Part shown: in pieces, positions 14,187 to 21,539 of the stretch
Position numbering within the stretch: the first letter of the stretch is position 1
How the letters are laid out: each line of letters begins with the position of its first letter
Source: a virus
Reading direction: 5' to 3' (one strand)
IMG/VR virus record: IMGVR_UViG_3300031825_000043
Coordinates: 1 to 39,447 of that record
Length of the DNA: 39,447 nucleotides
Made by a program: the position numbers and the translations under genes
The notes under the pieces: generated by a model
Seen by the model: the letters and a program-made list of their open reading frames with translations, nothing else
Told to the model about the DNA's origin: nothing
Database searches by the model: none

Positions 14187-14245
14187 CGTGGGTTCATCCC
14201 ACCTAAACCCGTTCCGGCCGCACCAGGTGTGCGGCCTTTCGCATG
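14187..14245 (+). terminator. Leader hairpins before scaffold gene
   Basis: The 80-nt leader holds a hairpin GTGGG-TTCAT-CCCAC and, further on, GGCCGCAC-CAGGT-GTGCGGCC followed by TTTC. The second looks like an intrinsic attenuator with a short U tract. Together with the ribosome-binding site aggaggg at 14250-14256 it could tune expression of the structural operon. Confidence 0.45.
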
Positions 14246-14265
14246 CCCCCAGGAGGGACAGCACC

Positions 14266-14967
14266 ATGAGTGACCCCACGCCCGGCACCGACCCCGCCAC
14301 CCCGCCGACTCCCCCGGCTCCGCCCACAGACCCGGCCACCCCGCCTGCCAACCCTGCCCCGGACCCGGTGGACCCGCCCGAGGGCGACGAGACGGACCCC
14401 CGTGTCAAGCGTGCGAACGAGCAGGCAGCTGCTGCCCGCATCGCGCTGCGCGACACCAAGGCCGAGCTGGAGGCCAAGCTGGCTGAGCAGGGCGCGATCC
14501 TGGCCAAGCTCGCTGGCGTGTTCAACCCGCAGGCCGACCCGGCCGCAGACCCGGCACAGGCTGCCGCCGCTGCTGCCGCGGAAGCCGAGAAGGCGCGCGC
14601 CGAGCTGGCTCAGTCCAAGGCTGAGCTGCTGGTGCACACCATCGCCGCCGACAACGGCGGCAACCCCGTGCGACTGCTGGACTCCCGGCGGTTCGCGGAC
14701 AAGCTGCACGCGCTGGACGCGTCAGCCGACGACTACAGCGACCAGGTGGCAGCCGCCATCAAGGACGCCGTGAGCAAGGACGCCAACCTCTCAGCGACCG
14801 GTCAGGCACCGGGACGTGGAGGCGCACCGGGTGCCGGTCAGGGACCGGCCCAGCCCGCTGGCGCAGTCACACAGGAGCAGTTCAACGCCATGGGCGTGAC
14901 CCAGCGCAACGAGCTGTTCCGCAGCAACCCCGACCTGTACCGGCGACTGGCAGCGGACATCCGCTGA
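14266..14967 (+). CDS. Scaffolding protein
   Basis: 233 residues. The N-terminus is a Pro/Asp/Thr low-complexity tail; then a long coiled-coil with KRANEQAAAARIALRDTKAE and RAELAQSKAELLVH, and an acidic-basic C-terminus ending RSNPDLYRRLAADIR. This architecture and its position directly before the capsid gene are typical of siphophage scaffold proteins, which shape the prohead and then leave. ATG 14266 has aggaggg upstream. Confidence 0.82.
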   Translation: MSDPTPGTDPATPPTPPAPPTDPATPPANPAPDPVDPPEGDETDPRVKRANEQAAAARIALRDTKAELEAKLAEQGAILAKLAGVFNPQADPAADPAQAAAAAAAEAEKARAELAQSKAELLVHTIAADNGGNPVRLLDSRRFADKLHALDASADDYSDQVAAAIKDAVSKDANLSATGQAPGRGGAPGAGQGPAQPAGAVTQEQFNAMGVTQRNELFRSNPDLYRRLAADIR

Positions 14968-14998
14968 CCTTCGCCTGACCTAGAAAGGACCACAGACA

Positions 14999-15811
14999 GT
15001 GGCTTTCATCGACCCCGAGGTCTTTGCAGACCTCGCACAGGCATCGTTCTCCGGCAAGGTGAAGGTGCTCGGTTCGTCCGCCGTGAAGTCGGACAACACC
15101 CTCGAGGGTGTGCCCGGTTCCACGATCACGTTCCCCAAGTGGGGCGCGCTCGGTGACCTGGACGACCTGACCAAGGGCGTCGCCATGACGCCGGCGTCCA
15201 TGTCGCAGACCAGCAACACCGCCACGATCAAGGAGGCCGGCAAGGCTGTCGTCATCGACGACGCGGACAAGCTGACCATCCTCGGTGGCCAGGGTGGCGC
15301 TGAGTCCGAGGCGCTTCGCCAGTTCGGTGTCCTCGCGGCCCGCAAGGTGGACGGCGACCTGATCACCGAGGCGGTGGCCAACGCCGGCCACGCCCTCGCC
15401 CCGACTGCTGGCACCGTGCTGTCGTGGTCGGTGCTCGTGGACCACTTCGCGCAGTTCGGTGACGAGTTCGAGCCCGACGAGTTCTCCGGCATCTGGATCA
15501 ACTCGGCGCAGATGGCCACGCTGTTCAAGGACAGCCAGTTCATCGACGCGTCGAAGATCGGTGACAGCTCGGTGGTCCGCACGGGCACGCTGGGCAACAT
15601 CGGCGGCATCCCGGTCAACCTGACCAACCGGGTGGCCGCGGGCACCGTGCTGGCCCTGAAGAACCAGGTTCTGGGCGCGCTGTACAAGCGCCGGCCGCTG
15701 GTCGAGACCGACCGGGACATCCTGAAGCGGCAGGACGTGTACACCACGAACGTCCACTACGCCGTGAAGGCCATCACCCCGACCGGCATCGGCAAGATCA
15801 CCCTCACCTGA
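14999..15811 (+). CDS. Major capsid protein
   Basis: 270 residues from GTG with gaaagg upstream. Pattern MAFIDPEVFADLAQASF, PGSTITFPKWGALGDLDDL, NTATIKEAGKAVVIDDADKL, LAARKVDGDLITEAV and SGIWINSAQMATLFKDSQF matches the HK97-fold capsid type common in actinophages and N4-gp56-like families. It forms the icosahedral shell. No N-terminal delta domain is present, which fits the separate scaffold gene upstream. Confidence 0.88.
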   Translation: MAFIDPEVFADLAQASFSGKVKVLGSSAVKSDNTLEGVPGSTITFPKWGALGDLDDLTKGVAMTPASMSQTSNTATIKEAGKAVVIDDADKLTILGGQGGAESEALRQFGVLAARKVDGDLITEAVANAGHALAPTAGTVLSWSVLVDHFAQFGDEFEPDEFSGIWINSAQMATLFKDSQFIDASKIGDSSVVRTGTLGNIGGIPVNLTNRVAAGTVLALKNQVLGALYKRRPLVETDRDILKRQDVYTTNVHYAVKAITPTGIGKITLT

Positions 15812-15827
15812 TCGGAGGCATGACCGC

Positions 15828-16091
15828 ATGGGAATGCTCATCACGCATCACGAGGGCTATTGGCCCGAGAGCGACGAGCAGCCTGTCAAGCGCGCACCGG
15901 CCCGCGAGCCGGACGCGTACGACGAGCTGACCGACGAGCAGGTGGCCGAGGCGTACGCCACGAACGTGGGCGGCAACGCCACCAGCCGCAAGGGTCAGCT
16001 CAAGGCCCTGCGCGCCCTCGAGGCCGAGGTCACCACACCGGTGGCCGACGAGTCCGAGAGCGACGAGCCCGAGGCCAACGCCGGCGAGTGA
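15828..16091 (+). CDS. Small acidic head-region protein
   Basis: 87 residues starting MGMLITHHEGYWPESDE. Highly acidic C-terminus (VADESESDEPEANAGE). The region LTDEQVAEAYATNVGG...KALRALEAE resembles small helical Rho-N-like/SAP-type folds found after capsid genes. Possibly a decoration or connector accessory. ggagg lies upstream of the ATG. Confidence 0.6.
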   Translation: MGMLITHHEGYWPESDEQPVKRAPAREPDAYDELTDEQVAEAYATNVGGNATSRKGQLKALRALEAEVTTPVADESESDEPEANAGE

Positions 16092-16101
16092 TCGCACCAG
16101 T

Positions 16102-16134
16102 GGCGCACAGGCACCCGCGTGGTGTCTGTGCGCC
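16102..16134 (+). terminator. Strong 14-bp hairpin downstream of capsid genes
   Basis: GGCGCACAG-GCACC (16102-16115) pairs with GGTGT-CTGTGCGCC (16121-16134) around the loop CGCGT; only one pair is a wobble. No U tract follows, so it may be an RNA stabiliser or processing stem that keeps capsid message high, not a strict terminator. Confidence 0.55.
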
Positions 16135-16163
16135 GCTGTGCTTCCACCCGCACAGGAGGACAC

Positions 16164-16367
16164 ATGGCAACCATCACCAACAGGCTGGGCCCGTTCACCG
16201 GCCACGTGGGCCCGGTGCGGTTCACCAAGGGTGTGGCCGAGACCGACGACACCGACATGGTGGCGTACTTCGAGGCCGACCCCGACACGTACGACGTGGA
16301 CGGCGTACCCGAACCGCCAGACCCTTCGGACGCTGACGACCGACCCGAGGACAACCCGGAGGACTGA
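16164..16367 (+). CDS. Small acidic protein, possible head decoration
   Basis: 67 residues starting MATITNRLGPFTGHVGPVR, with aggagg upstream. The body reads FTKGVAETDDTDMVAYFEAD and the C-terminus is very acidic (PPDPSDADDRPEDNPED). It lies between capsid and connector genes. No family is recognised. Confidence 0.6.
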   Translation: MATITNRLGPFTGHVGPVRFTKGVAETDDTDMVAYFEADPDTYDVDGVPEPPDPSDADDRPEDNPED

Positions 16368-16370
16368 CCC

Positions 16371-16778
16371 ATGCGGCAGTACGCAACCGCGGCCGACCTG
16401 GCCGCCTACCCCGGCGGCGACACCATCCCCACCGCCGACGCTGATGCCCGGCTGCGTACCGCCTCCCGTGTCGTGGACGAATGCCTCAAGGGCGTGGTGT
16501 ACGACACCGACCCGACCACCCTGCTGCCCACCGACGCCGACGTGGCGCAGGCCATGAACGACGCAACCTGCGCCATCGCAGTGGAGGCCCAGGCCACCGG
16601 CGCCGGCACCGCAGGTGCCACACAGCAGTGGTCCAGTGTCGGCATCGGCAACGTGTCCCTGGCTGGCGGCAAGACCGCCGAGGGCACGGCGGTGGTCCTC
16701 GGTTACCCGGTCCCCGCTGATGCGGTCGTGGCCCTGCGGTCCATCGGGCCGGTCACGTTGGGCGTGGTGTGGACGTGA
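16371..16778 (+). CDS. Head-tail connector (adaptor)
   Basis: 135 residues. RQYATAADLAAYPGG, ADARLRTASRVVDECLKGVV and ADVAQAMNDATCAIAVEAQ fit the helical gp15/gp6-type adaptor fold in which a short N-terminal segment is followed by a helical bundle. The adaptor docks below the portal ring. Followed by the stopper with a GTGA overlap. Confidence 0.72.
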   Translation: MRQYATAADLAAYPGGDTIPTADADARLRTASRVVDECLKGVVYDTDPTTLLPTDADVAQAMNDATCAIAVEAQATGAGTAGATQQWSSVGIGNVSLAGGKTAEGTAVVLGYPVPADAVVALRSIGPVTLGVVWT

Positions 16779-17092
16779 GGATCCCCGCCCGGTTCCTGGT
16801 GCACACGGTCACAGTGAAGCCGTACACGGGACGCTCGTCCAGCGGCCCCCGGTACGGGACCCCGTTCACGTTGGTGTGCATGGCGCAAGGCGCCCGCCGG
16901 TGGGTGCGCGGAACGGACGGCACACAGCTGCTGTCCACCCTGTCGCTGTACGCCGCACCCGGGCAGGCATCCGTGGTTCCTGCGGGGTCTCAGGTGGTGT
17001 GGAACGGCGCCACCACCACGGTGATTGCTTCCTCGGATCGTGACTCCGGCGGCCTTGGTGCCCCGGACCACACAGAGGTGGTGTGCGAGTAG
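16775..17092 (+). CDS. Head-tail connector (stopper)
   Basis: 105 residues from GTG 16775. Beta-rich: RFLVHTVTVKPYTGRSSSG, YGTPFTLVCMAQGARRWV and AGSQVVWNGATTTVIASSD are typical of stopper or head-closure proteins, which form the second ring of the neck and block DNA exit. Position between adaptor and tail completion genes supports the call. Confidence 0.7.
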   Translation: MRIPARFLVHTVTVKPYTGRSSSGPRYGTPFTLVCMAQGARRWVRGTDGTQLLSTLSLYAAPGQASVVPAGSQVVWNGATTTVIASSDRDSGGLGAPDHTEVVCE

Positions 17093-17439
17093 TGGCCACG
17101 TTCACCCTGAACCTGTCCGGGCTGATGTCTGCCGCGCAGCGTGTGGAGAAGGGCGCCGAGAAAGGCGTCCGCCTCGCCGCTGAGCACGTGCTGACTGAAG
17201 CCAACACCACCGCCCCTCACGACGAGGGAACCCTTGAGCGCAGCGGAAGCGTGGACGCGGAAGGCCTCGAGGCTGCCGTGTCCTATGACACCCCATACGC
17301 GGTGAAGCAGCACGAGTCCCTGGACCTGCACCACCACGGCAAGGGCCAGGCGAAGTGGCTCGAGAACACGATGGCGGCTGAGGCCGACACGGTCGGAGAC
17401 ATCATCGCTACCGCGATCGGTCAGGAGCTTGGCATATGA
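17083..17439 (+). CDS. Tail completion / minor head-tail protein (HK97 gp10-like)
   Basis: 118 residues. Pattern FTLNLSGLMSAAQRVEKGAE, LAAEHVLTEANTTAPHDEGT, TLERSGSVDAEGLEAAVSYD and TPYAVKQHE is characteristic of the HK97 gp10 family, which acts at the head-tail join. The start is either GTG 17083 or GTG 17092 (which shares one base with the previous stop). Ends with an ATGA overlap to the terminator protein. Confidence 0.75.
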   Translation: MRVVATFTLNLSGLMSAAQRVEKGAEKGVRLAAEHVLTEANTTAPHDEGTLERSGSVDAEGLEAAVSYDTPYAVKQHESLDLHHHGKGQAKWLENTMAAEADTVGDIIATAIGQELGI

Positions 17440-17870
17440 CCGCCACCGTGGACGAAATCGGCCACCTGCTAGCCGCCGGCGTCACCGGTTGGGACTACGC
17501 CACAGACCGTGAGCTAGACCCGGCCAAGGTCCCGGTGTGCGTGGCCGGAGCCCCGGAGTCACCTGACTCTGCGGTGGTGGTGAACACCTACCCCGGCGGC
17601 CCCGAGCCCGACACGGGCAACGGGTGGGAGTACCCGCGGCTTCAGGTCCGGGTGCGCGCCCTTGACCCGCTGGAAGCCCTGGCGTTGGACCGGCTGGCGT
17701 ACGACGTGCTGCAGGCCACCCCGGGCAAGTACCCGGACCTGCTGCCGTCCACCACCCGGTGGCTTCAGGACTGCTACGCGCTGCAGTCAGACCCGCAGCC
17801 GCTGGGCCAAGACAGCAACGGGCGGTGGGAGTACGTCCGCAACTACCAGCTGAGCGTCGAGCAGGCCTGA
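17436..17870 (+). CDS. Tail terminator protein
   Basis: 144 residues with an ATGA overlap. VDEIGHLLAAGVTGWDY, VVVNTYPGGPEPDTGNGW, RLQVRVRALDPLEALALDRL and WEYVRNYQLSVEQA match the minor capsid/tail terminator pattern of actinophages: an alpha/beta fold that caps the tail tube and fixes tail length. Located immediately before the tube gene, as expected. Confidence 0.75.
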   Translation: MTATVDEIGHLLAAGVTGWDYATDRELDPAKVPVCVAGAPESPDSAVVVNTYPGGPEPDTGNGWEYPRLQVRVRALDPLEALALDRLAYDVLQATPGKYPDLLPSTTRWLQDCYALQSDPQPLGQDSNGRWEYVRNYQLSVEQA

Positions 17871-17912
17871 CGCACTCCCGCAACCCCCACCTACCAGGAA
17901 GGCAGCACCCCT

Positions 17913-18368
17913 ATGCAGATCAACGCACGAGACTGGAAGTTCGAGGTTTCCGAGGACCCCACCGCCGGCGTGCCGGTGTGGGCGCAGGTCGGCGGCCTCG
18001 AGACGTTCTCCCTGTCGAACAGCGAGAACGAGGAGTCCGCGGACACGACCACGTTCGAGTCGGCCGGACACTCGGAGTCGCAGGCCATGCAGCGCGGTGC
18101 GTCGATCAAGCTCGAGGGCAAGATCAAGCGCGCCGCGACGACCCCGTTCGCGCAGGACGCCGGCCAGGTGGCCGCCGACAACCTGGCCGAGCTGATCGGG
18201 GAGGACTCCCTGGGCGGCATCCGGTTCCGGTACGTCACGGACACCGAGTGGACCGTGTGGACCGCGTGGGTGTCGAAGGGCGACAACGGCGGCGGCAACA
18301 ACGACAAGACGACCTGGTCTGCCACGTTCACCCGTTCGGGTGCGGCGACCACGGCGACGGTGGTCTGA
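17913..18368 (+). CDS. Major tail tube protein
   Basis: 151 residues starting MQINARDWKFEVSEDPTAG. Beta-sandwich features: VPVWAQVGGLETFSLSNSEN, ESADTTTFESAGHSESQAMQ and WSATFTRSGAATTATVV belong to the TP901-1-like tail tube family. It forms the stacked hexameric rings of the flexible tail. caggaaggcag lies upstream of the ATG. Confidence 0.85.
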   Translation: MQINARDWKFEVSEDPTAGVPVWAQVGGLETFSLSNSENEESADTTTFESAGHSESQAMQRGASIKLEGKIKRAATTPFAQDAGQVAADNLAELIGEDSLGGIRFRYVTDTEWTVWTAWVSKGDNGGGNNDKTTWSATFTRSGAATTATVV

Positions 18369-18374
18369 CCCACC

Positions 18375-18490
18375 GGGGAGAGGCGAACCTGAGACACCCT
18401 CCCCGCCTGCAGGGGCGCGACTGCATCACCAACGCGCACACCACCGTTCTGCGGGGCACTCGTCTGACGGGAACGGGTGCCCCGCTTTCC
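18375..18490 (+). terminator. Terminator-like hairpins after tail tube gene
   Basis: First a CGGGGAG/CTCCCCG stem (18374-18380 with 18399-18405), then a stronger perfect 9-bp stem GCGGGGCAC (18451-18459) with GTGCCCCGC (18477-18485), followed by TTTCC. The second is a likely partial intrinsic terminator, which would reduce read-through from the abundant tube protein into the chaperone and tape measure genes. Confidence 0.6.
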
Positions 18491-18512
18491 CGTATCCCGT
18501 CAGGAGACACCC

Positions 18513-18944
18513 ATGGGCAAGTCAGGCAACCCGGCGAAGCGTGCACAGCAGGAGACCGAGTCGGATGCCCCGGTGTACGAGCCGGGAGAGACGGCAGACG
18601 AGTACGGCACTGAGGACTTTGACGCGTTCTGGTCGTCCCGCACCCGCCGTGTCCGCAAGACCCGCGTGATGGGCCAGGACGTGATCCTCCCGCCGGCGCT
18701 GCCGCTGCGGTTCGAGATGGAGGCCCGCCGTGTCGAGCGGTCCAAGTCCGATGAGGATGTCCGCCGCCTGGTGGGGATCTTGTTCGGTGAGGACGCCCTG
18801 GACGGGTGGATCGAGCGCGGCATGGACTCCGAACAGTTCGCCGTACTGCTGGCCTGGGGTCCGCGGAAGATCGCCGGCCACGACATCACGTTGGCCGAGG
18901 TGGCCGACATGCTCGAGCGGGCGCAGACCGAGGACCCTCAGTAA
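18513..18944 (+). CDS. Tail assembly chaperone, short form
   Basis: 143 residues from ATG 18513 with caggagac upstream. DAFWSSRTRRVRKTRVMGQD, ILPPALPLRFEMEARRVERS and ERGMDSEQFAVLLAWGPRK match actinophage tail assembly chaperone N-terminal domains. It guides tube protein onto the tape measure. Ends at TAA 18942-18944; a -1 shift just before the stop would give the long form. Confidence 0.8.
   Translation: MGKSGNPAKRAQQETESDAPVYEPGETADEYGTEDFDAFWSSRTRRVRKTRVMGQDVILPPALPLRFEMEARRVERSKSDEDVRRLVGILFGEDALDGWIERGMDSEQFAVLLAWGPRKIAGHDITLAEVADMLERAQTEDPQ
18933..18944 (+). other. Probable -1 programmed ribosomal frameshift site
   Basis: The zero frame ends GAC CCT CAG TAA. The second chaperone part is open in the -1 frame with no start codon near its beginning. 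Slipping of Pro-tRNA from CCT (18936-18938) to CCC (18935-18937) would read on as TCA GTA ACC, giving ...TEDP-SVTPADAEAADFW. There is no classic XXXYYYZ heptamer, so the exact slip site is inferred. Confidence 0.6.
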
Positions 18945-19195
18945 CCCCTGCAGACGCTGAGGCCGCCGACTTCTGGCTGTTCGTGCAACAGCGTTGGCCG
19001 CTGATCGTGTCGGACTACCGACGCGAGTACGGCATGGACTCCACCGAGCTGTCCGGCCTGTCGCTGGACGAGTTCATGTGGCTGCTGCAGGGGCTTTCTG
19101 ACCGGTCCCGTTTCCAGCGCGAGCTGTCGCGCCGACCCAAGACGTTGCACGACCCGGGCGACCGGGCCGCGCTGATCGCTGCCGCGAGGCGCTAA
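18938..19195 (+). CDS. Tail assembly chaperone, frameshift extension
   Basis: 85 codons in the -1 frame relative to 18513-18944. ADFWLFVQQRWPLIVSDYRR, MDSTELSGLSLDEFMWLLQG and a basic end match the C-terminal T-like part of siphophage chaperones (lambda G/GT arrangement). Expected product: about 142 + 85 residues as a fusion with the upstream gene. The first in-frame ATG (19033) is well inside the domain, so independent initiation is unlikely. Confidence 0.72.
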   Translation, partial: SVTPADAEAADFWLFVQQRWPLIVSDYRREYGMDSTELSGLSLDEFMWLLQGLSDRSRFQRELSRRPKTLHDPGDRAALIAAARR

Positions 19196-19214
19196 CCCCA
19201 GGAGGTACCCGGCC

Positions 19215-21536
19215 ATGGCGCTGTCCATCGGTGAGCTGGTCGGGTACGTCACCCTGAACACGGCGGGCGTGGCCAAGGGTGTCGCGACGACTGAGGCGCA
19301 GATGGTCGGCCTTGGCCGCACCATGGCCACCACCGGCACCAAGGGCGCCGGGTCGCTGGGCGGCATCGGGAAGGCCGCGGGCGCGATTGGCCTGACCATG
19401 GGCGCTCTCGGGATCGCGAAGGGGATCAAGGACTCGATCAGCCTCGAGGCCACGTTCTCCAAGACCATGGCGCAGATCGCCGCGTCCACCGGTGCACCCA
19501 AGGCCGAGATGGCCAAGCTGAACGACCTGGCGATGAAGCTCGGCGCGCAGACATCGTTCTCCGCGTCGGACGCGTCTGGGGCGATGCTCGAGCTGGCCAA
19601 GGCCGGCATCTCCACTTCGGACATCATGGGCGGTGCCCTGAAGGGCACCCTGACCCTGGCCGCGGCGGGGTCCACTGACCTCGGTACGGCGGCCACGATC
19701 GCGTCCAACGCGATGAACACATTCGGGCTTAAGGGCACCGACATGGCGTCCATCGCTGCGGCCCTTGCCGGTGGCGCTAACGCGTCGTCTGCGTCGGTCG
19801 AGTCGCTGGGTCAGGCGCTGCAGCAGGTCGGCCCCGGTGCCACCAACGCGGGCATGTCTCTGCAGGACACCGTGGGTGTGCTGTCGGCGTTCGACGCCGC
19901 TGGGATCAAGGGCTCTGACGCCGGTACGTCACTCAAGACGATGCTGACCAACCTCGAGCCGGCCACGGAGGCGCAGACCAAGGCCATGCAGGCGTACGGG
20001 CTGATGCAGTACGACGCCACCAACGCCATGAAGGGCCTCACTGAGCTGGGGATCAAGCCGCAGTCGAAGTCGTACGACGACGTGCGGGCGGCCATGGGCA
20101 AGTACCTGGTTGACCAGGGTGTGGCGAAGGAAGGCACCGCCGGGCTGGCGAAGGCCATCGACGGGATGATGACTTCCACGGGTGCTATGCATTCGGCGTT
20201 CGTGAATACGGACGGGTCGTTCAAGGACATCACGCAGACTGCCGGGATCCTGCAGAAGAAGCTTGGCGGGCTGTCGGAGTCGCAGCGGTCGGCTGCGCTG
20301 ACGCAGATCTTCGGGACGGATGCTTCCCGTGCGGCCACGGTGCTGATGAAGCAGGGCGCCGATGGGATCGCCGGTTACATTAAGGCCACCAAGGACAAGA
20401 CCGCGGCGGACAAGATGGCCAAGGCCAACATGGCCGGCACCGCGGGTGCGCTCGAGCGGATGCGCGGCGCGATCGAGACAGCGGGCCTGTCGCTGGGCCA
20501 GCTGCTGGCGCCGGCGGTCGTGAAGATCGCCGCCCTGGTGGGCGTGTTCGCCGCCGGCCTCGCAGGGCTGACCGGTGCGATGCACGACCACAAGTCGATT
20601 GCCATGGCTGTTGCTGTGGTTATCGGGTCGCTGACGGCGGTGACGCTGGCACACAACGCTGCTATGGCGGTTTCAGCCGCCGGCGGCATGGCGCAGTGGT
20701 TGACGCAGACAAAGCTGATCAGTGCGGCCAGCAAGGTGTGGACCGCAGTCCAGTGGGCGCTGAACGCGGCCATGTCTGCGAACCCGATCGTACTCGTGGC
20801 GGTCGCCATCGCGGCACTGGTCGCCGGCGTGGTCGTGGCCTACAACAAGGTCGGCTGGTTCCACGACGCCGTGGACGCCGCGTTCAACGGGGTGAAGGCC
20901 GCCGCCGGCGCGGTGGTCGGATTCTTCAAGGCACACTGGCCGCTGCTGCTGGCCATCCTGACCGGCCCGATCGGGTTGGCCGTCCTCGCCATTGCCAAGC
21001 ACTGGTCCAGTATCAAGGCTGGTGCGTCGGACGTGGTGTCCTGGATCGCCGGTATCCCTGGGAAGATCGGCGCCCTGGGTGGCCGGTTCGGTCAGGCCGG
21101 CAAGGACCTGCTGCAAGGGTTCATCGACGGCATGAAGAACGCGGCCGGTGTCATCTCGGGTATCGCCGGGAACATCTGGGATGCGGTCAAGGGCCTACTG
21201 AATGGGGCTATCGAGAAGATTAACCGGGCGCTGGAGTTCAAGATCAGCCTGCCGGGCCACGACCTGGTGATCAACCCGCCGGACATCCCGAAGCTGGCGA
21301 CCGGTGGGCGTGCCACGGCTTCGACTCTCGCCGTGATCGGTGAGGGCCGGGAGCCGGAGTCGGTGCTACCTGACTCGGTGCTGCGTGGCCTGCTCGAGAG
21401 GGCCCACGCTGCTGGTGCTGCGTCGGCGCAGCCTGTCGGGCGGAATGCGCCGCTGATCGGTAACGCGACGTTCACGAAGGCCGACCCGTACGCGGTCGCT
21501 GAGGATCTGTGGTTCCTGACCAGGACGAGAGGCTGA
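19215..21536 (+). CDS. Tail tape measure protein
   Basis: 773 residues from ATG with aggaggtaccc upstream. N-terminal TP901-type tape measure region (AQMVGLGRTMATTGTKG, ASDASGAMLELAKAGISTSD, ATIASNAMNTFGLKGTDMAS, GPGATNAGMSLQDTVGVLSA). A central hydrophobic block (about 430-600) has several membrane-like helices (VAVAIAALVAGVVVAY, LLLAILTGPIGLAVLAI). The C-terminal domain is FATGGR-like (LATGGRATASTLAVIGEGRE). The protein sets tail length; by the usual 1.5 angstrom per residue this predicts a tail near 115 nm. No lysozyme or peptidase motif is seen. Confidence 0.92.
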   Translation: MALSIGELVGYVTLNTAGVAKGVATTEAQMVGLGRTMATTGTKGAGSLGGIGKAAGAIGLTMGALGIAKGIKDSISLEATFSKTMAQIAASTGAPKAEMAKLNDLAMKLGAQTSFSASDASGAMLELAKAGISTSDIMGGALKGTLTLAAAGSTDLGTAATIASNAMNTFGLKGTDMASIAAALAGGANASSASVESLGQALQQVGPGATNAGMSLQDTVGVLSAFDAAGIKGSDAGTSLKTMLTNLEPATEAQTKAMQAYGLMQYDATNAMKGLTELGIKPQSKSYDDVRAAMGKYLVDQGVAKEGTAGLAKAIDGMMTSTGAMHSAFVNTDGSFKDITQTAGILQKKLGGLSESQRSAALTQIFGTDASRAATVLMKQGADGIAGYIKATKDKTAADKMAKANMAGTAGALERMRGAIETAGLSLGQLLAPAVVKIAALVGVFAAGLAGLTGAMHDHKSIAMAVAVVIGSLTAVTLAHNAAMAVSAAGGMAQWLTQTKLISAASKVWTAVQWALNAAMSANPIVLVAVAIAALVAGVVVAYNKVGWFHDAVDAAFNGVKAAAGAVVGFFKAHWPLLLAILTGPIGLAVLAIAKHWSSIKAGASDVVSWIAGIPGKIGALGGRFGQAGKDLLQGFIDGMKNAAGVISGIAGNIWDAVKGLLNGAIEKINRALEFKISLPGHDLVINPPDIPKLATGGRATASTLAVIGEGREPESVLPDSVLRGLLERAHAAGAASAQPVGRNAPLIGNATFTKADPYAVAEDLWFLTRTRG

Positions 21537-21539
21537 GAC

